In this document: positions 28,982 to 38,128 of the stretch, piece by piece | Numbering within the stretch: the first letter of the stretch is position 1 | Layout of the letters: every line of letters starts with the position of its first letter | Origin: Pediococcus argentinicus | GTDB taxonomy: Bacteria > Bacillota > Bacilli > Lactobacillales > Lactobacillaceae | Length of the DNA: 64,000 nt | Assembly: GCF_001437605.1 (NCBI RefSeq) | Contig: NZ_JQCQ01000006.1 | Location: 1 to 64,000, forward strand | Direction: 5' to 3' | Notes under the pieces: generated by a model | What the model was told of the DNA's origin: nothing | The model's input: only the letters and a program-made list of their open reading frames with translations | Databases searched by the model: none | Position numbers and translations under genes: made by a program

Positions 28982-29956
28982 CTATTCAGCAATGATTTTC
29001 AGTAAATCATCAACTAATTTGAGACCTTGTTCTTTATCAGTAATGTAGTTGGTTAAGACAACTAATCCACGTTTCAAATTTGTATTAAAAACGATTAACG
29101 CGGTTGAACTAGTTGCATATAATGTATCTTGATTATACCGTTTCCATCCCAATGTTTGTCCATCTTTCTCCAACTTACCTAATACATCGAAGATTTGTGG
29201 ATCAAGTACTTCTTTACCCTGATAATTACCACGGTTGATCAACATCTCCGTAAAAACAGTTACGTCATTCAATGTTGAGAATAATCCAGCATGACCGCTT
29301 TCCCCGTTTAGAATCAAAGCCAATGGATCTTCAACTTGACCCTGAATTTGTCCACGACGAGCATCTTTTCTTGTTGGTACAAATCGAATCTTTGGACGAT
29401 TCAAATTATATCCGGTATTCGTCATAGCCATTGGATACAAAACATGATCTTGAACTCCGCGATCAAGAGACCCGTCAATAGTTCTTAAAATCAATCCTAA
29501 TACAATCGTATTGAGTGGTGATGGTTGTACTTTTTCACCAGGTTCAAAATCAGTTTCAATGTTATATAAAGCATCCATGAATTCCAAACCAGTCATATTT
29601 TCAGCATTATCGATTGCAACTGGTAAACCACTTGTATGCATAAGTAAGTTTCCAATATTAATTTTTTCATCTGAAAAGCCAGGTAAGAATTTAACGATTG
29701 GATCTTTTAATCCAACTTCACGGACAGCCAATAGTTGAAAAATCCGACTGCTGGTAGCAATAACTTCTGTTAGTGATCCCAAATCATAAATCATGGAAGG
29801 ATCCAAATTGATTGCTAATTCGTCAGCGCCCTGGACGCCTTCAAAACGACTTTCAATTCTCTTTGAATCAATCAAGCTGTATGACGCACCGTAAATCATC
29901 TTTTGATCAATTGCTGTTTGTACTACTTGATGAACTGCTTCAAATTTCTTACTCAT
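28982..29956 (-). CDS. Serine hydrolase / class C beta-lactamase-like protein, probably catalytically degenerate
   Basis: The 324-residue protein matches the beta-lactamase/penicillin-binding-like hydrolase fold, including LLMHTSGLP and GESGHAGLFST. The nucleophile motif SxxK reads S61-L-T-E64, with glutamate in place of lysine, and the YxN motif reads PLN. There is no signal peptide. Loss of both motifs suggests a non-catalytic or altered role. Homologues sit beside tsaD or rex in several lactobacilli. I infer the fold from the sequence; the function is unknown. The gene lies 14 bases after tsaD and 26 before rex. Confidence 0.8.
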   Translation of the reverse strand: MSKKFEAVHQVVQTAIDQKMIYGASYSLIDSKRIESRFEGVQGADELAINLDPSMIYDLGSLTEVIATSSRIFQLLAVREVGLKDPIVKFLPGFSDEKINIGNLLMHTSGLPVAIDNAENMTGLEFMDALYNIETDFEPGEKVQPSPLNTIVLGLILRTIDGSLDRGVQDHVLYPMAMTNTGYNLNRPKIRFVPTRKDARRGQIQGQVEDPLALILNGESGHAGLFSTLNDVTVFTEMLINRGNYQGKEVLDPQIFDVLGKLEKDGQTLGWKRYNQDTLYATSSTALIVFNTNLKRGLVVLTNYITDKEQGLKLVDDLLKIIAE

Positions 29957-29970
29957 CTTACATCCTCCGT

Positions 29971-31008
29971 CTAACGTACTGCATCAGGTTCCCAATCAAA
30001 TTCTAGGCTAGGATCAGCATTTAAAGTTAAATCAGCACTCTCACCATGTTGCATTGCAACATAACCTGCTGCCCCAATCATAGCACCATTATCGCCGCAA
30101 AGTTTAAGCGGGGCTTTAACAAAATCTAGTTCTGGTAAATCTTTTTTAATCATTGAGTCTAAAGTTTCTCGAAGTCCCTGGTTTGCAGCAACTCCGCCAG
30201 CCAAGATCAATTGCTTAATATCTAATTGTTCACATGCTCTTTTAGTTTTAGATACAATCACGTCCACAACACTCTGTTGGAAACTAGCTGCTAAATCTTT
30301 ACGATCTAGTTCTTCACCAATTTGGTCAGCGTGGTGAACAGTATTGATAAAAGCACTCTTTAATCCACTAAAACTAAAGTCAAAGTTATCATCATGCTCC
30401 ATTGCTCTTGGAAAATTGAACGTATCATGACCCTGATGAGCTAATTCATCAATATTTTTACCAGCAGGATATTTCATTCCCAAAACGCGACCAATTTTAT
30501 CGTAAGCTTCTCCAGCGGCATCATCTCTTGTTTCTCCGATGATTTTGAAGACATTTTCAGCTGGCATATATACTAATTCTGTATGACCACCTGATACTAG
30601 TAAAGCTAAAGAAGGAAATACAATTGGCTTAACGAAACGAGCAGCATAGATGTGTCCTGCCATATGATTAACTGGAATTAATGGTAAGTTATGCGCATAT
30701 GCAAACGACTTAGCTGCAGATACACCCACTAGCAATGCTCCCACTAGTCCAGGACCATAAGTAACAGCAACTGCATCTAAATCATCAGGCTCAACAGCAG
30801 CTTTTTTTAGTGCTTGGTCGATTCCCAACGTAATTTGCTCAATATGATGACGACTAGCAACTTCAGGTACCACACCGCCAAATCGTTGATGGCTATCAAT
30901 TTGTGTAGCAATAAAATTAGAAAGAATTTCATTGCCATTCTTAACGACAGCTACACTGGTTTCATCACAACTTGATTCAATAGCTAATATTAATTTACTT
31001 GTTCCCAT
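29971..31008 (-). CDS. tsaD: tRNA threonylcarbamoyladenosine synthase subunit TsaD
   Basis: TsaD transfers the threonylcarbamoyl group to A37 of ANN-decoding tRNAs, with TsaB and TsaE. The 345-residue protein has the ASKHA ATPase fold with ESSCDET near residue 11, the metal-binding HMAGHIYA, the catalytic [10 protein letters not shown], and NNGAMIG-like CGDNGAMIG near the end. It overlaps rimI by 14 bases. TsaB lies in the same operon; tsaE is not in the window. Confidence 0.97.
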   Translation of the reverse strand: MGTSKLILAIESSCDETSVAVVKNGNEILSNFIATQIDSHQRFGGVVPEVASRHHIEQITLGIDQALKKAAVEPDDLDAVAVTYGPGLVGALLVGVSAAKSFAYAHNLPLIPVNHMAGHIYAARFVKPIVFPSLALLVSGGHTELVYMPAENVFKIIGETRDDAAGEAYDKIGRVLGMKYPAGKNIDELAHQGHDTFNFPRAMEHDDNFDFSFSGLKSAFINTVHHADQIGEELDRKDLAASFQQSVVDVIVSKTKRACEQLDIKQLILAGGVAANQGLRETLDSMIKKDLPELDFVKAPLKLCGDNGAMIGAAGYVAMQHGESADLTLNADPSLEFDWEPDAVR

Positions 31009-31591
31009 GGTAGCCTCCTCGCCACTTAGATAGATCCAAACTCATATCGATTGCATCTTCATGATCGCCAAAATAGTAGCGTTCCTTAACGCCAACTTTT
31101 TCAAAGCCAATTTTCAAATACAATGCTTGAGCGTTATGGTTGCTCCTACGAACCTCTAAAGTTAAAGTGCGATACTCAATAAATTGCGCTTTTTTGATAA
31201 TAGCTTCAATTAAGAAAGCTCCCAATCCACGGTTCTGAAAATCGGGCAGAACCGCAACGTTAGTAATGTGAGCTTGCTTTAAGCGATCATCAAACGAAGC
31301 ACCGATAAATCCAATCAACTGATCATTTTTTCGAATCACAAGGTATAAACGATCACTTTTACGTCTCAACTCATTAGCAAAAGCAGTTCGATCCCATGGA
31401 GTTAATCCATCATAGACCGCACGTTCAACCCCTAAAATTTCAGGGATATCTGGAAACATCGCTTGTGCAACAAAATAAGATTCACCTTCAATTTCAACAA
31501 TATGGTGTTTAATTTCGAAAGCTTCTTCGCGTAATCGTCTAGTGCGATTTAACAAATTTTGTTTAATCCAATTAGTCAATCTGTCTAACAT
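30995..31591 (-). CDS. rimI: Ribosomal protein alanine N-acetyltransferase (GNAT)
   Basis: RimI acetylates the N-terminus of ribosomal protein S18. From the ATG at 31591 the protein has 198 residues. The GNAT core occupies about the last 150, with the acetyl-CoA-binding block [21 protein letters not shown] (read as overlapping motifs) and the motif B region [12 protein letters not shown]. An extra N-terminal segment of about 50 residues precedes it. Genes tsaB and tsaD overlap it by 20 and 14 bases, giving the conserved tsaB-rimI-tsaD trio. An upstream ATG at 31609 is possible but has no clear ribosome binding site. Confidence 0.87.
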   Translation of the reverse strand: MLDRLTNWIKQNLLNRTRRLREEAFEIKHHIVEIEGESYFVAQAMFPDIPEILGVERAVYDGLTPWDRTAFANELRRKSDRLYLVIRKNDQLIGFIGASFDDRLKQAHITNVAVLPDFQNRGLGAFLIEAIIKKAQFIEYRTLTLEVRRSNHNAQALYLKIGFEKVGVKERYYFGDHEDAIDMSLDLSKWRGGYHGNK

Positions 31592-32300
31592 ATGATCCAC
31601 TTCTAACATCGTTTGGGTGTTGATCCTTCCAATTTCGTTCAGCTTCAGTAACTCGCAAATATTGAGGAACCGCCGTATAAACATTTTCTAATTCATTCTT
31701 CTTTAAGCCCATTAGACCAAGAAAATAAGCATTAGGCAATGCATTCCAACCATCTAAATGACTGCTAGGTACTACTAAAGTGTTTTCAATCGATTCTCTA
31801 AAATCCTCAAAATCAGTCGTTATAAAATTAACGGGCTTTCCAATTTGGTTGATATGATTTAAAAGATCTTCAAAGCTGATATGCTGATCTTCAACTAATG
31901 TTGTAAGTTTCGATCCCTTTTTCTCATATATACCTGCAAAAACATTACCTTGGCGAGCGTTGAAAAATGGTGCCACAATCCCGTCCTGAGTGTCATTCTG
32001 AGCTAATAACGCTAGGCTAGAAACACCTATTAATTCAGCATTAACCGCATAAGCCAATGTTTTAGCTGTAGTAACTGCAATTCTCAATCCAGTATATGAA
32101 CCCGGGCCTTCAGCAACCACAATTCGATCAATATCATTAATATCTAATCCACTAGTTTTAATAGTTTGATCAATAATTGGCATCAATTGACTGCTGTGAT
32201 TTCTTTTTATATTAGTAGTTTGAGTTGCAAGTAAATGTTCGTTATCTAAAACTGCAACTGATAGTGCAACATTTGACGTATCAAACGCTAAAATTTTCAT
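31572..32300 (-). CDS. tsaB: tRNA threonylcarbamoyladenosine biosynthesis protein TsaB
   Basis: TsaB is the non-catalytic partner of TsaD in t6A synthesis. The 242 residues form an ASKHA-type fold with the start ILAFDTSNVALSVAV and the block VAEGPGSYTGLRIAVTTAK cut at about residues 60-78. It is the first gene of the tsaB-rimI-tsaD-hydrolase-rex operon, overlapping rimI by 20 bases. Confidence 0.95.
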   Translation of the reverse strand: MKILAFDTSNVALSVAVLDNEHLLATQTTNIKRNHSSQLMPIIDQTIKTSGLDINDIDRIVVAEGPGSYTGLRIAVTTAKTLAYAVNAELIGVSSLALLAQNDTQDGIVAPFFNARQGNVFAGIYEKKGSKLTTLVEDQHISFEDLLNHINQIGKPVNFITTDFEDFRESIENTLVVPSSHLDGWNALPNAYFLGLMGLKKNELENVYTAVPQYLRVTEAERNWKDQHPNDVRSGSYVRQID

Positions 32301-32416
32301 GTCATTAACTCCCTTTTTTCCATGGTTAATCTTATCATAAAAAAGTTCAATGCAAACAAATTTACCTACAATAAATCAGAGTGTGAATCCACGCGGGGTA
32401 TTTTGAATATTACAAA

Positions 32417-32454
32417 CAAAAAGAGTTCTGCGAACGATGTCCGACAAAACTCTC
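32417..32454 (-). terminator. Terminator of galE
   Basis: On the minus strand AGAGTT pairs with AACTCT around a longer imperfect loop, followed by T5. It lies 12 bases after the galE stop. Confidence 0.68.
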
Positions 32455-32465
32455 GTTAAATTTAA

Positions 32466-33461
32466 TTATTTACGATCATCGTAGCCATTTGGATGTGTTT
32501 GAGTCCACTTCCAAGCAGTTTTGATAACTTCTTTTACATCGTCATATTGGGGATTCCAATTTAAAACTGTACGAGCCTTTTTGCTAGCAGCAATCAATGA
32601 ATCGGGATCGCCAGGGCGACGTGGTGCAATCTTAGCAGGAATCTTTTCGCCAGTTGCTTCACGAGCAGCTTCAACCATTTGCTTAACAGAAAATCCAGTT
32701 GATGAGCCTAAATTAAATACATCACTTTCATTACCATCCTTCAAATACTTGATAGCCAAAATATGTGCGTCAGCTAAATCTACAACATGAACGTAATCGC
32801 GAACATTAGTACCATCCGGAGTGTTGTAGTCATCACCATAGATAGAAAGTTCATCACGTTTGCCCAATGCAACTTGTAGAATGATTGGTGTCAAATGAGT
32901 TTCAGGGCCATGATCTTCACCAATTGAGCCATCTGGCCAAGCACCAGCAACGTTAAAGTAACGTAAAGCAACAAACTTAATACCATAAGCTTTGTCAGCC
33001 CAACGAATAATTTTTTCCATCATTAACTTGCTTTCACCATAAGGATTGATAGGATCTTGACGATCACTCTCTTCAATTGGTGATTTTTCAGGAACGCCAT
33101 AAGTAGCAGCAGTTGATGAGAAGATGATACGTTTAACATTATGATCACGCATTTCTTCAAGAAGTGCTACCATACCAGCTGTATTATTATCAAAATACTT
33201 AAGTGGTTTTTCCATAGATTCTGGGACAATTGAGAAAGCAGCAAAGTGAACAACTGTATCGATACTTTCTTGATCAAAAACCTGCTTTAAGAATGCATGA
33301 TCTCGAATATCACCTTCATAAAACTTAGCACGTGTATCAACCGCAGCACGATGACCAGTGGATAAATTATCAGCAACGATAACTTCTTCATTTTGGTCAG
33401 CTAATCTTTTCACCATGTGTGAGCCAATATAACCGGCTCCACCAACTACTAATATACTCAT
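32466..33461 (-). CDS. galE: UDP-glucose 4-epimerase
   Basis: GalE interconverts UDP-glucose and UDP-galactose in the Leloir pathway and for surface polysaccharides. The 331-residue short-chain dehydrogenase has the NAD-binding GGAGYIGSH at residues 7-15, the active-site YGESK (Y and K four apart), and the ending blocks [10 protein letters not shown] and RRPGDPD. It stands alone, not with galK or galT, so it may serve mainly polysaccharide synthesis along with galU at 3 kb. Confidence 0.97.
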   Translation of the reverse strand: MSILVVGGAGYIGSHMVKRLADQNEEVIVADNLSTGHRAAVDTRAKFYEGDIRDHAFLKQVFDQESIDTVVHFAAFSIVPESMEKPLKYFDNNTAGMVALLEEMRDHNVKRIIFSSTAATYGVPEKSPIEESDRQDPINPYGESKLMMEKIIRWADKAYGIKFVALRYFNVAGAWPDGSIGEDHGPETHLTPIILQVALGKRDELSIYGDDYNTPDGTNVRDYVHVVDLADAHILAIKYLKDGNESDVFNLGSSTGFSVKQMVEAAREATGEKIPAKIAPRRPGDPDSLIAASKKARTVLNWNPQYDDVKEVIKTAWKWTQTHPNGYDDRK

Positions 33462-33494
33462 TATTGTTCCTCCATTAATTAAGATAGGTTTAGT

Positions 33495-34250
33495 TTACAC
33501 TAACCGGGGTTGCCATTCAATTTCAGCTTCACAATATACTTCGTCATTCACTAAAACTTGATGCAAAGTTCGTTTCGAATCATCGTCACTTTCAATTGAT
33601 CTAACCACACTTTGAACCATCTGTTCCGGCTGAACTTCACGATGATAGCGAATATTAATCATAACTGGAAATTCTTCCGTTAACCATTGGTCATCAACCG
33701 TATTTAACATCCATTCAAAGTAACGGGCATTATTCACATGATGATTAGCATCAATATCAAAATAACGAACCGCATACTTTTGATCAAAAATAGGTTCACT
33801 ATCCGTTGAAGCAACTTTTGGTAAACGAACAATTCGTTTCACTGGTTCTGATTCATAGGGGCCAATAACTTCTGGTAATAATTTACTCATTTTACGAGTC
33901 GTTCGATTCATCAATACGAAGATTGAAGTAACTCGCACAATTTCTTCACCATTTTCGTCAGAGATCCAAAAATCACGTTGGCAGAAGTAATCATTATGGT
34001 TAACCGCTTCTGTTCCGACTTCGACAACCTCATCGATACTTGGAAGACGTTTAACATTTATAACGTATTGAGTAACAACCCAGCCCAAGCCAGTTGGGTC
34101 AACAACATCGCTACCGACATTTAAAGCTTCACTTTGATCTTCTGAAGCCAAAATCATAATATTCATTAACATCGGAATTGTAGCCTTACCGGTTTGATCG
34201 CCTTCGTAATATGTAATTCGATGTTTTTCGGTAAACTTTTTTCCTGCCAT
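33495..34250 (-). CDS. Acyl-ACP thioesterase (FatA family)
   Basis: The 251-residue protein has a double hot-dog fold of the acyl-acyl carrier protein thioesterase family. Matching features are YEGDQTGKATIPMLMNIMI near the start and DIDANHHVNNARYFEWML, which carries the catalytic Asp, Asn and His around residue 170. Members hydrolyse acyl-ACP to free fatty acids. It sits one base after rsmI, at the end of the tmk-darA-holB-yabA-rsmI transcript, a placement typical of lactobacilli. The physiological acyl chain is unknown. Confidence 0.9.
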   Translation of the reverse strand: MAGKKFTEKHRITYYEGDQTGKATIPMLMNIMILASEDQSEALNVGSDVVDPTGLGWVVTQYVINVKRLPSIDEVVEVGTEAVNHNDYFCQRDFWISDENGEEIVRVTSIFVLMNRTTRKMSKLLPEVIGPYESEPVKRIVRLPKVASTDSEPIFDQKYAVRYFDIDANHHVNNARYFEWMLNTVDDQWLTEEFPVMINIRYHREVQPEQMVQSVVRSIESDDDSKRTLHQVLVNDEVYCEAEIEWQPRLV

Positions 34251-34251
34251 G

Positions 34252-35130
34252 CTATGACTCCTTTAAATTATGATAGATTTGATAAACTTCTTGCTTAGCT
34301 AATCCACGTAACTTAGCCACTCGTTTAATAGCTTCATTAGTTTTTATATCTTCTGTTTTAAGAATAAAATCAACATGGTCTGAAACTGATAATTTCTCCC
34401 AACTTTGATCCTCAACTTCTGGATTTAAATTACGATCCAAAATAATCACAAACTCACCGCGAACTTCATTTTCGCTAATCCATTCATTGACATCTTGTAA
34501 ATTGCCACGAATAAATTCTTCGTAACGTTTAGTTAACTCGCGGGCAAGTACTACCTGTCGATCAGGTCCAATGACTTCTAGCATATTCTTAATCGTTTTT
34601 GTTAGTCGATGAGGTGCTTCATAAAAAATGATTGCAATCGGACTATTTTTCAATTCCGCCAAAGTGTCTTTTTGTTCCTTAGGCTTACGAGGTAAAAAGC
34701 CATAAAATTCAAATGGTTGTGGTACAAGTCCTGATGCAATTAAAGCCGTTAAGCCTGCGTTAGCCCCTGGCAACGGCACTACAGTTAAATGCTCTTCAAT
34801 TGCTGCTTTAACCAATTCTTGTCCTGGATCACTAATGGACGGCATCCCCGCATCAGAAACCTGTGCTAAATTCTGTCCCTGTTTCAACAAACCTAATACT
34901 TCAGGAATTCGCTCACTCGTATTGTGTTCATGAAAACTAAGTTGCTTAGTTTCAATTTCAAAATGATTAAGTAACTTCTGAGTATTACGAGTATCTTCGG
35001 CTAAAATCAAATCAACATCTTTTAAAATGTTGACTGCTCGAAATGTCATATCCTCCAGATTACCAATTGGAGTAGGAACTAAATAAAGTGTTCCAGTTGC
35101 ATGTTCTTTAAAACTCTGTTGCGTTTGCAT
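34252..35130 (-). CDS. rsmI: 16S rRNA (cytidine-1402-2'-O)-methyltransferase
   Basis: RsmI methylates the ribose of C1402 in 16S rRNA. The 292-residue tetrapyrrole-methylase-fold protein has VPTPIGNLEDMTFRA near residue 18, EDTRNTQKLL, and the S-adenosylmethionine-loop DAGMPSISDPG around residue 91. The ATG at 35130 follows AGGAAG and lies eight bases after yabA; the longer frame overlaps yabA and is less likely. The yabA-rsmI pairing is conserved in Firmicutes. Confidence 0.95.
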   Translation of the reverse strand: MQTQQSFKEHATGTLYLVPTPIGNLEDMTFRAVNILKDVDLILAEDTRNTQKLLNHFEIETKQLSFHEHNTSERIPEVLGLLKQGQNLAQVSDAGMPSISDPGQELVKAAIEEHLTVVPLPGANAGLTALIASGLVPQPFEFYGFLPRKPKEQKDTLAELKNSPIAIIFYEAPHRLTKTIKNMLEVIGPDRQVVLARELTKRYEEFIRGNLQDVNEWISENEVRGEFVIILDRNLNPEVEDQSWEKLSVSDHVDFILKTEDIKTNEAIKRVAKLRGLAKQEVYQIYHNLKES

Positions 35131-35138
35131 TGTTCTTC

Positions 35139-35480
35139 CTACCGATCTCCATAAATAACTGTCAGACAAAATGCACATTCTTCATCATTTTTACGATGCT
35201 TTCCAAACCATTCATTACAAATATGATAACCACTGGCATATAGCTTTTCGAGATTCTTTCGTGACTTAGAGAGGCCATGCTTGGTATTGTGCTGATTCTT
35301 TTTATCATTATCTTTAACTTGTTCGAGACGTTCTCTTAAATGTTGATTTTCAATTTTTAATTCAGCATTTTCTTCTAAAACATCTACCATCGAGTTTTGA
35401 ACCTGTTGCAAACGTTCTAATAACGCTGCTGCCTCTTGACTAATAGTTGACAACTCTGCGTATAAATCCTGTTCTGCCAC
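35139..35480 (-). CDS. yabA: Replication initiation control protein YabA
   Basis: YabA holds back DnaA-dependent initiation by bridging DnaA and the DnaN clamp. The 113 residues comprise a coiled-coil (about 1-60, many Leu/Glu heptads), a basic linker, and a C-terminal zinc domain with YHIC, then EECAFCLTVIYG. The first histidine/cysteine pair and the CAFC pair supply the metal ligands. It lies two bases after holB. Confidence 0.94.
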   Translation of the reverse strand: MAEQDLYAELSTISQEAAALLERLQQVQNSMVDVLEENAELKIENQHLRERLEQVKDNDKKNQHNTKHGLSKSRKNLEKLYASGYHICNEWFGKHRKNDEECAFCLTVIYGDR

Positions 35481-35482
35481 GT

Positions 35483-36487
35483 TTACCCCTCCGATTCAAA
35501 TAAATTACATAGTTTAATAGTGGTACTTTCTAATATATTTTGAAAATTAATATTTGATGCTAATTGGCCACGCATTTGTAAAACCAGGTCAAGTGCTGCA
35601 ATGATAGTTTGTACTGAGTGACGTTCAGCAATTACTGTAAATTGATTACTCTGATCTGGAAAACTTAAATGTTGATCACTAACCTTTATCTCCAATAAAT
35701 CACGTGGAAATAACGTTAAGAAATCAATTAGTTTTTCTTGATGAAATCGGTCACTCCCAAGGTTTAGTAAACGAGTCTGAACTAGTACAAAACTGTTTCG
35801 ATCACCCTTCACTACTGCATTAAACCAATCTTTTAATCCAGTATAGGTGTTTTGCAACCAATCATTTTCCAATAGTAGCTCTACTTCTGCCTGACTGTTT
35901 GTAATCTTGGTTGTAGCAGTCACAATATTACTCGGAACACCCAATTCAATAAACTGTTGCTCAAGTTGCTTTGCATTAAGTGGTTTTAAATCAATGACTT
36001 CTGTTCGCGAAACAATCGTTGGCAGCATCAAGTTCTTATTATCTGACAAAAGAAATGCTGTTACATTTCCGACGGGCTCTTCAATAAACTTCAACAAACT
36101 GTTTGCTGCACCACTAGTCATTTTATGTGCTTCTGAAATGATAAATACTTTTTGGGAGCTTTCAACACCACTTTTAGAAAACTCTGATTTTAAAAATCGA
36201 ACTTGATCAACTTTTATCGATTGTCCATCTGGTTCAATCACAAACACATCAGGATGTTGGTTTTCATTGATACGAACGCACTCTTGGCATTCATTACATG
36301 GAAAGCCATTCTGTAAGTTGATACAAAAAAGGCGCTTTGCAACCCACTTTGCAACCGCCAACTTTCCTAGTCCGCTCTCACCTGTTAGTAAGTAAGCATG
36401 CGATAACTGGTTCTTTTCAATAATTCTTTTAAATTGATCAATAACAGTGCCCTGTTTGGTCAAAATATCATTATCAATTTCGGTCAT
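35483..36487 (-). CDS. holB: DNA polymerase III subunit delta'
   Basis: The delta' subunit is part of the clamp loader with DnaX (40-42 kb) and delta. The 334-residue AAA+-type protein has GESGLGK (about 38-44), where the usual S/T after the P-loop lysine is Leu, consistent with delta' not binding ATP. The zinc module contains CINLQNGFPCNECQECV (four Cys). SRTEVIDL corresponds to the SRC motif. It belongs to the tmk-darA-holB-yabA-rsmI operon. Confidence 0.93.
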   Translation of the reverse strand: MTEIDNDILTKQGTVIDQFKRIIEKNQLSHAYLLTGESGLGKLAVAKWVAKRLFCINLQNGFPCNECQECVRINENQHPDVFVIEPDGQSIKVDQVRFLKSEFSKSGVESSQKVFIISEAHKMTSGAANSLLKFIEEPVGNVTAFLLSDNKNLMLPTIVSRTEVIDLKPLNAKQLEQQFIELGVPSNIVTATTKITNSQAEVELLLENDWLQNTYTGLKDWFNAVVKGDRNSFVLVQTRLLNLGSDRFHQEKLIDFLTLFPRDLLEIKVSDQHLSFPDQSNQFTVIAERHSVQTIIAALDLVLQMRGQLASNINFQNILESTTIKLCNLFESEG

Positions 36488-36495
36488 ATTATCCT

Positions 36496-36831
36496 CTAGA
36501 AGTGCATGAATTGATCAACTGGTAGTACAAAGACGGTCGCACCACCGACCTGAACTTTAACTGGATAAGAAGTAGTACCTTCCATTCCACCATCAAGGTT
36601 AACTGGTGGTGTCATAAATTCGTCACGAGTATGGCTGGCATCTTTAATTAGTTGTAAAACTTCGTCAATTCGTTCTTCTTCGATACCAATCATAAAAGTC
36701 GTATTACCGGCTTGAAGAAATCCACCAGTAGTTGATAACTTGGTTGCACGAACGTTTTGATCAACAAATGCGTCACTTACTCTATTTGCATCTTTATCTT
36801 GCACAATTGCAATAATTAATTTAGTAGCCAT
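36496..36831 (-). CDS. darA: Cyclic di-AMP receptor, PII-like (DarA/PstA/YaaQ)
   Basis: This 111-residue PII-like trimeric protein binds cyclic di-AMP. The start MATKLIIAIVQDKDANRV, the loop TKLSTTGGFLQAGNTT and the ending block KVQVGGATVFVLPVD match the DarA/PstA family. Its name PstA should not be confused with the phosphate permease at 10 kb. In Firmicutes it sits between tmk and holB, as here. Its target is unknown in most species. The kimA-like potassium importer at 23-25 kb is a second probable cyclic di-AMP effector. Confidence 0.94.
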   Translation of the reverse strand: MATKLIIAIVQDKDANRVSDAFVDQNVRATKLSTTGGFLQAGNTTFMIGIEEERIDEVLQLIKDASHTRDEFMTPPVNLDGGMEGTTSYPVKVQVGGATVFVLPVDQFMHF

Positions 36832-36850
36832 ACTTCCACCAATCCTCTCA

Positions 36851-37489
36851 TTATCTATGTTGATTTAAATACTCTGTAATAATTGTCTGCACTTCTTTTT
36901 CGACTTGTTCTAAATCCTGACTAGCATCTACTAGTTTGATTCGTTCTGGATATTCCTGTGCTAAATCTAGGTAGGCAGCACGAACCTTTTTATGAAAGTC
37001 TAAAGCCTCCAAATCAAGGCGATTCACTTCATCAGTTCGGTGAGTCATAATGCGCTTAATTCCAACTTCTGAGGGGACATCCAAATAAATGGTTAAATCT
37101 GGAAGTAATCCTTCGGTTGCAAACAAGTTCATTTGATATACAGCATCGGTTCCGATTTCTCGGCCGGCACCTTGATATGCAATTGAGCTATCCACAAATC
37201 GATCACAAAAAACTACCTGATTGTTATCTAAAGCTGGAATCACTTTTTCAATTAAATGTTGGCGCCGAGCTGCGGCATAAAGCAATGCCTCTGTCCGTCG
37301 ATCCATCTTCGTATTAGCCTTATCTAAAATAATACTTCGAATCGCTTCTGAAATGGGATTACCACCCGGTTCTCTTGTAACAACCAATTGATTATTAAGT
37401 TGGGATTCAAAAATACTTACCATATCTTTTAGAACCGTTGTTTTGCCGGCCCCATCTGGTCCTTCGAATGTAATAAACTGTCCACTCAC
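36851..37489 (-). CDS. tmk: Thymidylate kinase
   Basis: Tmk phosphorylates dTMP to dTDP, essential for DNA synthesis. The 212 residues have the P-loop EGPDGAGKTT at about residues 9-18, the DR motif in FCDRFVDSSIAYQGAGR, and the lid region around MTHRTDEVNRL. It is the first gene of the tmk-darA-holB-yabA-rsmI-thioesterase transcript, next to the inserted HxlR gene. Confidence 0.96.
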   Translation of the reverse strand: MSGQFITFEGPDGAGKTTVLKDMVSIFESQLNNQLVVTREPGGNPISEAIRSIILDKANTKMDRRTEALLYAAARRQHLIEKVIPALDNNQVVFCDRFVDSSIAYQGAGREIGTDAVYQMNLFATEGLLPDLTIYLDVPSEVGIKRIMTHRTDEVNRLDLEALDFHKKVRAAYLDLAQEYPERIKLVDASQDLEQVEKEVQTIITEYLNQHR

Positions 37490-37620
37490 GCTCTACTACC
37501 TACCCAACAAAAAATATTTTTAACTGTATTTTATTCTACTTTAGAAAATGAACCCTGTCTATTAAGTAAAACAGAATCAAGATACTTCAACGTGTTACTT
37601 TTATAGAAGCTTTTCCGCTT

Positions 37621-37989
37621 TTAAGCAGTTGGAACATCATCCTTATTTAATAAATTAATATTTTCGCCTTGTTCTTGTTTCATTTCGATATGCTTCTCGC
37701 CCCAAACACATAGTTGGTTTAAAACTACACTGAGACTCTCACCGTAGTCAGTTAGCGAATATTCAACTCGTGGTGGAATCTGGCTATAAACTTCACGATG
37801 AACAATTTGATCTTCCTGTAGTTCCCTTAGTTGTTGAGTTAACATCTTCTGCGTGATATTTGGTATTGCTCTTCTTAATTCACTGGTTCTTAAAGCCCCG
37901 TGTCTTAAATGGCATAAAATAATCGGTTTCCACTTTCCACCAATTACTTCCATCGTTGCTTCAACGCCAATATTATATGTTTTTTGCAT
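37621..37989 (-). CDS. HxlR-family transcriptional regulator
   Basis: The 122-residue protein has an HxlR/MarR-type winged helix: MEVIGGKWKPIILCHL near residues 14-29, the recognition region RTSELRRAIPNITQKMLTQQL (read as two overlapping blocks) at about 33-53, and PPRVEYSLTDYG at about 73-84. A cysteine at about residue 27 could be redox-active, as in several HxlR regulators, but this is inference. The ATG at 37989 follows GGAGG. It is divergent from an MFS exporter, with a palindrome between, so it probably represses that gene in response to a small toxic molecule. Confidence 0.9.
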   Translation of the reverse strand: MQKTYNIGVEATMEVIGGKWKPIILCHLRHGALRTSELRRAIPNITQKMLTQQLRELQEDQIVHREVYSQIPPRVEYSLTDYGESLSVVLNQLCVWGEKHIEMKQEQGENINLLNKDDVPTA

Positions 37990-38061
37990 TTTACTAACCT
38001 CCAAAACGCTAATAAATCAAAATGTTTCAAAAAGGTACCTATAGCACTTTAAAGTAGGTAA

Positions 38062-38092
38062 TTGTGCTTTTGATACGTACTAGTATACTAGT
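38062..38092 (+). promoter_or_regulatory. MFS exporter promoter with palindromic operator
   Basis: TTGTGC (38062-38067) and TATACT (38084-38089) are spaced by 16 bases. The -10 lies inside ACTAGTATACTAGT (38079-38092), a perfect 14-base palindrome. A protein bound there would block the promoter; the divergent HxlR regulator is the obvious candidate. Confidence 0.72.
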
Positions 38093-38128
38093 TTTCATCA
38101 CTTAAAAAAACTAAGGAGGCTATATATT

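Noticed and set aside
32370-32404. Possible fourth copy or relic of the structured element
   Set aside because: An AGAGTGTGA match exists, but helices P1 to P3 cannot be drawn.
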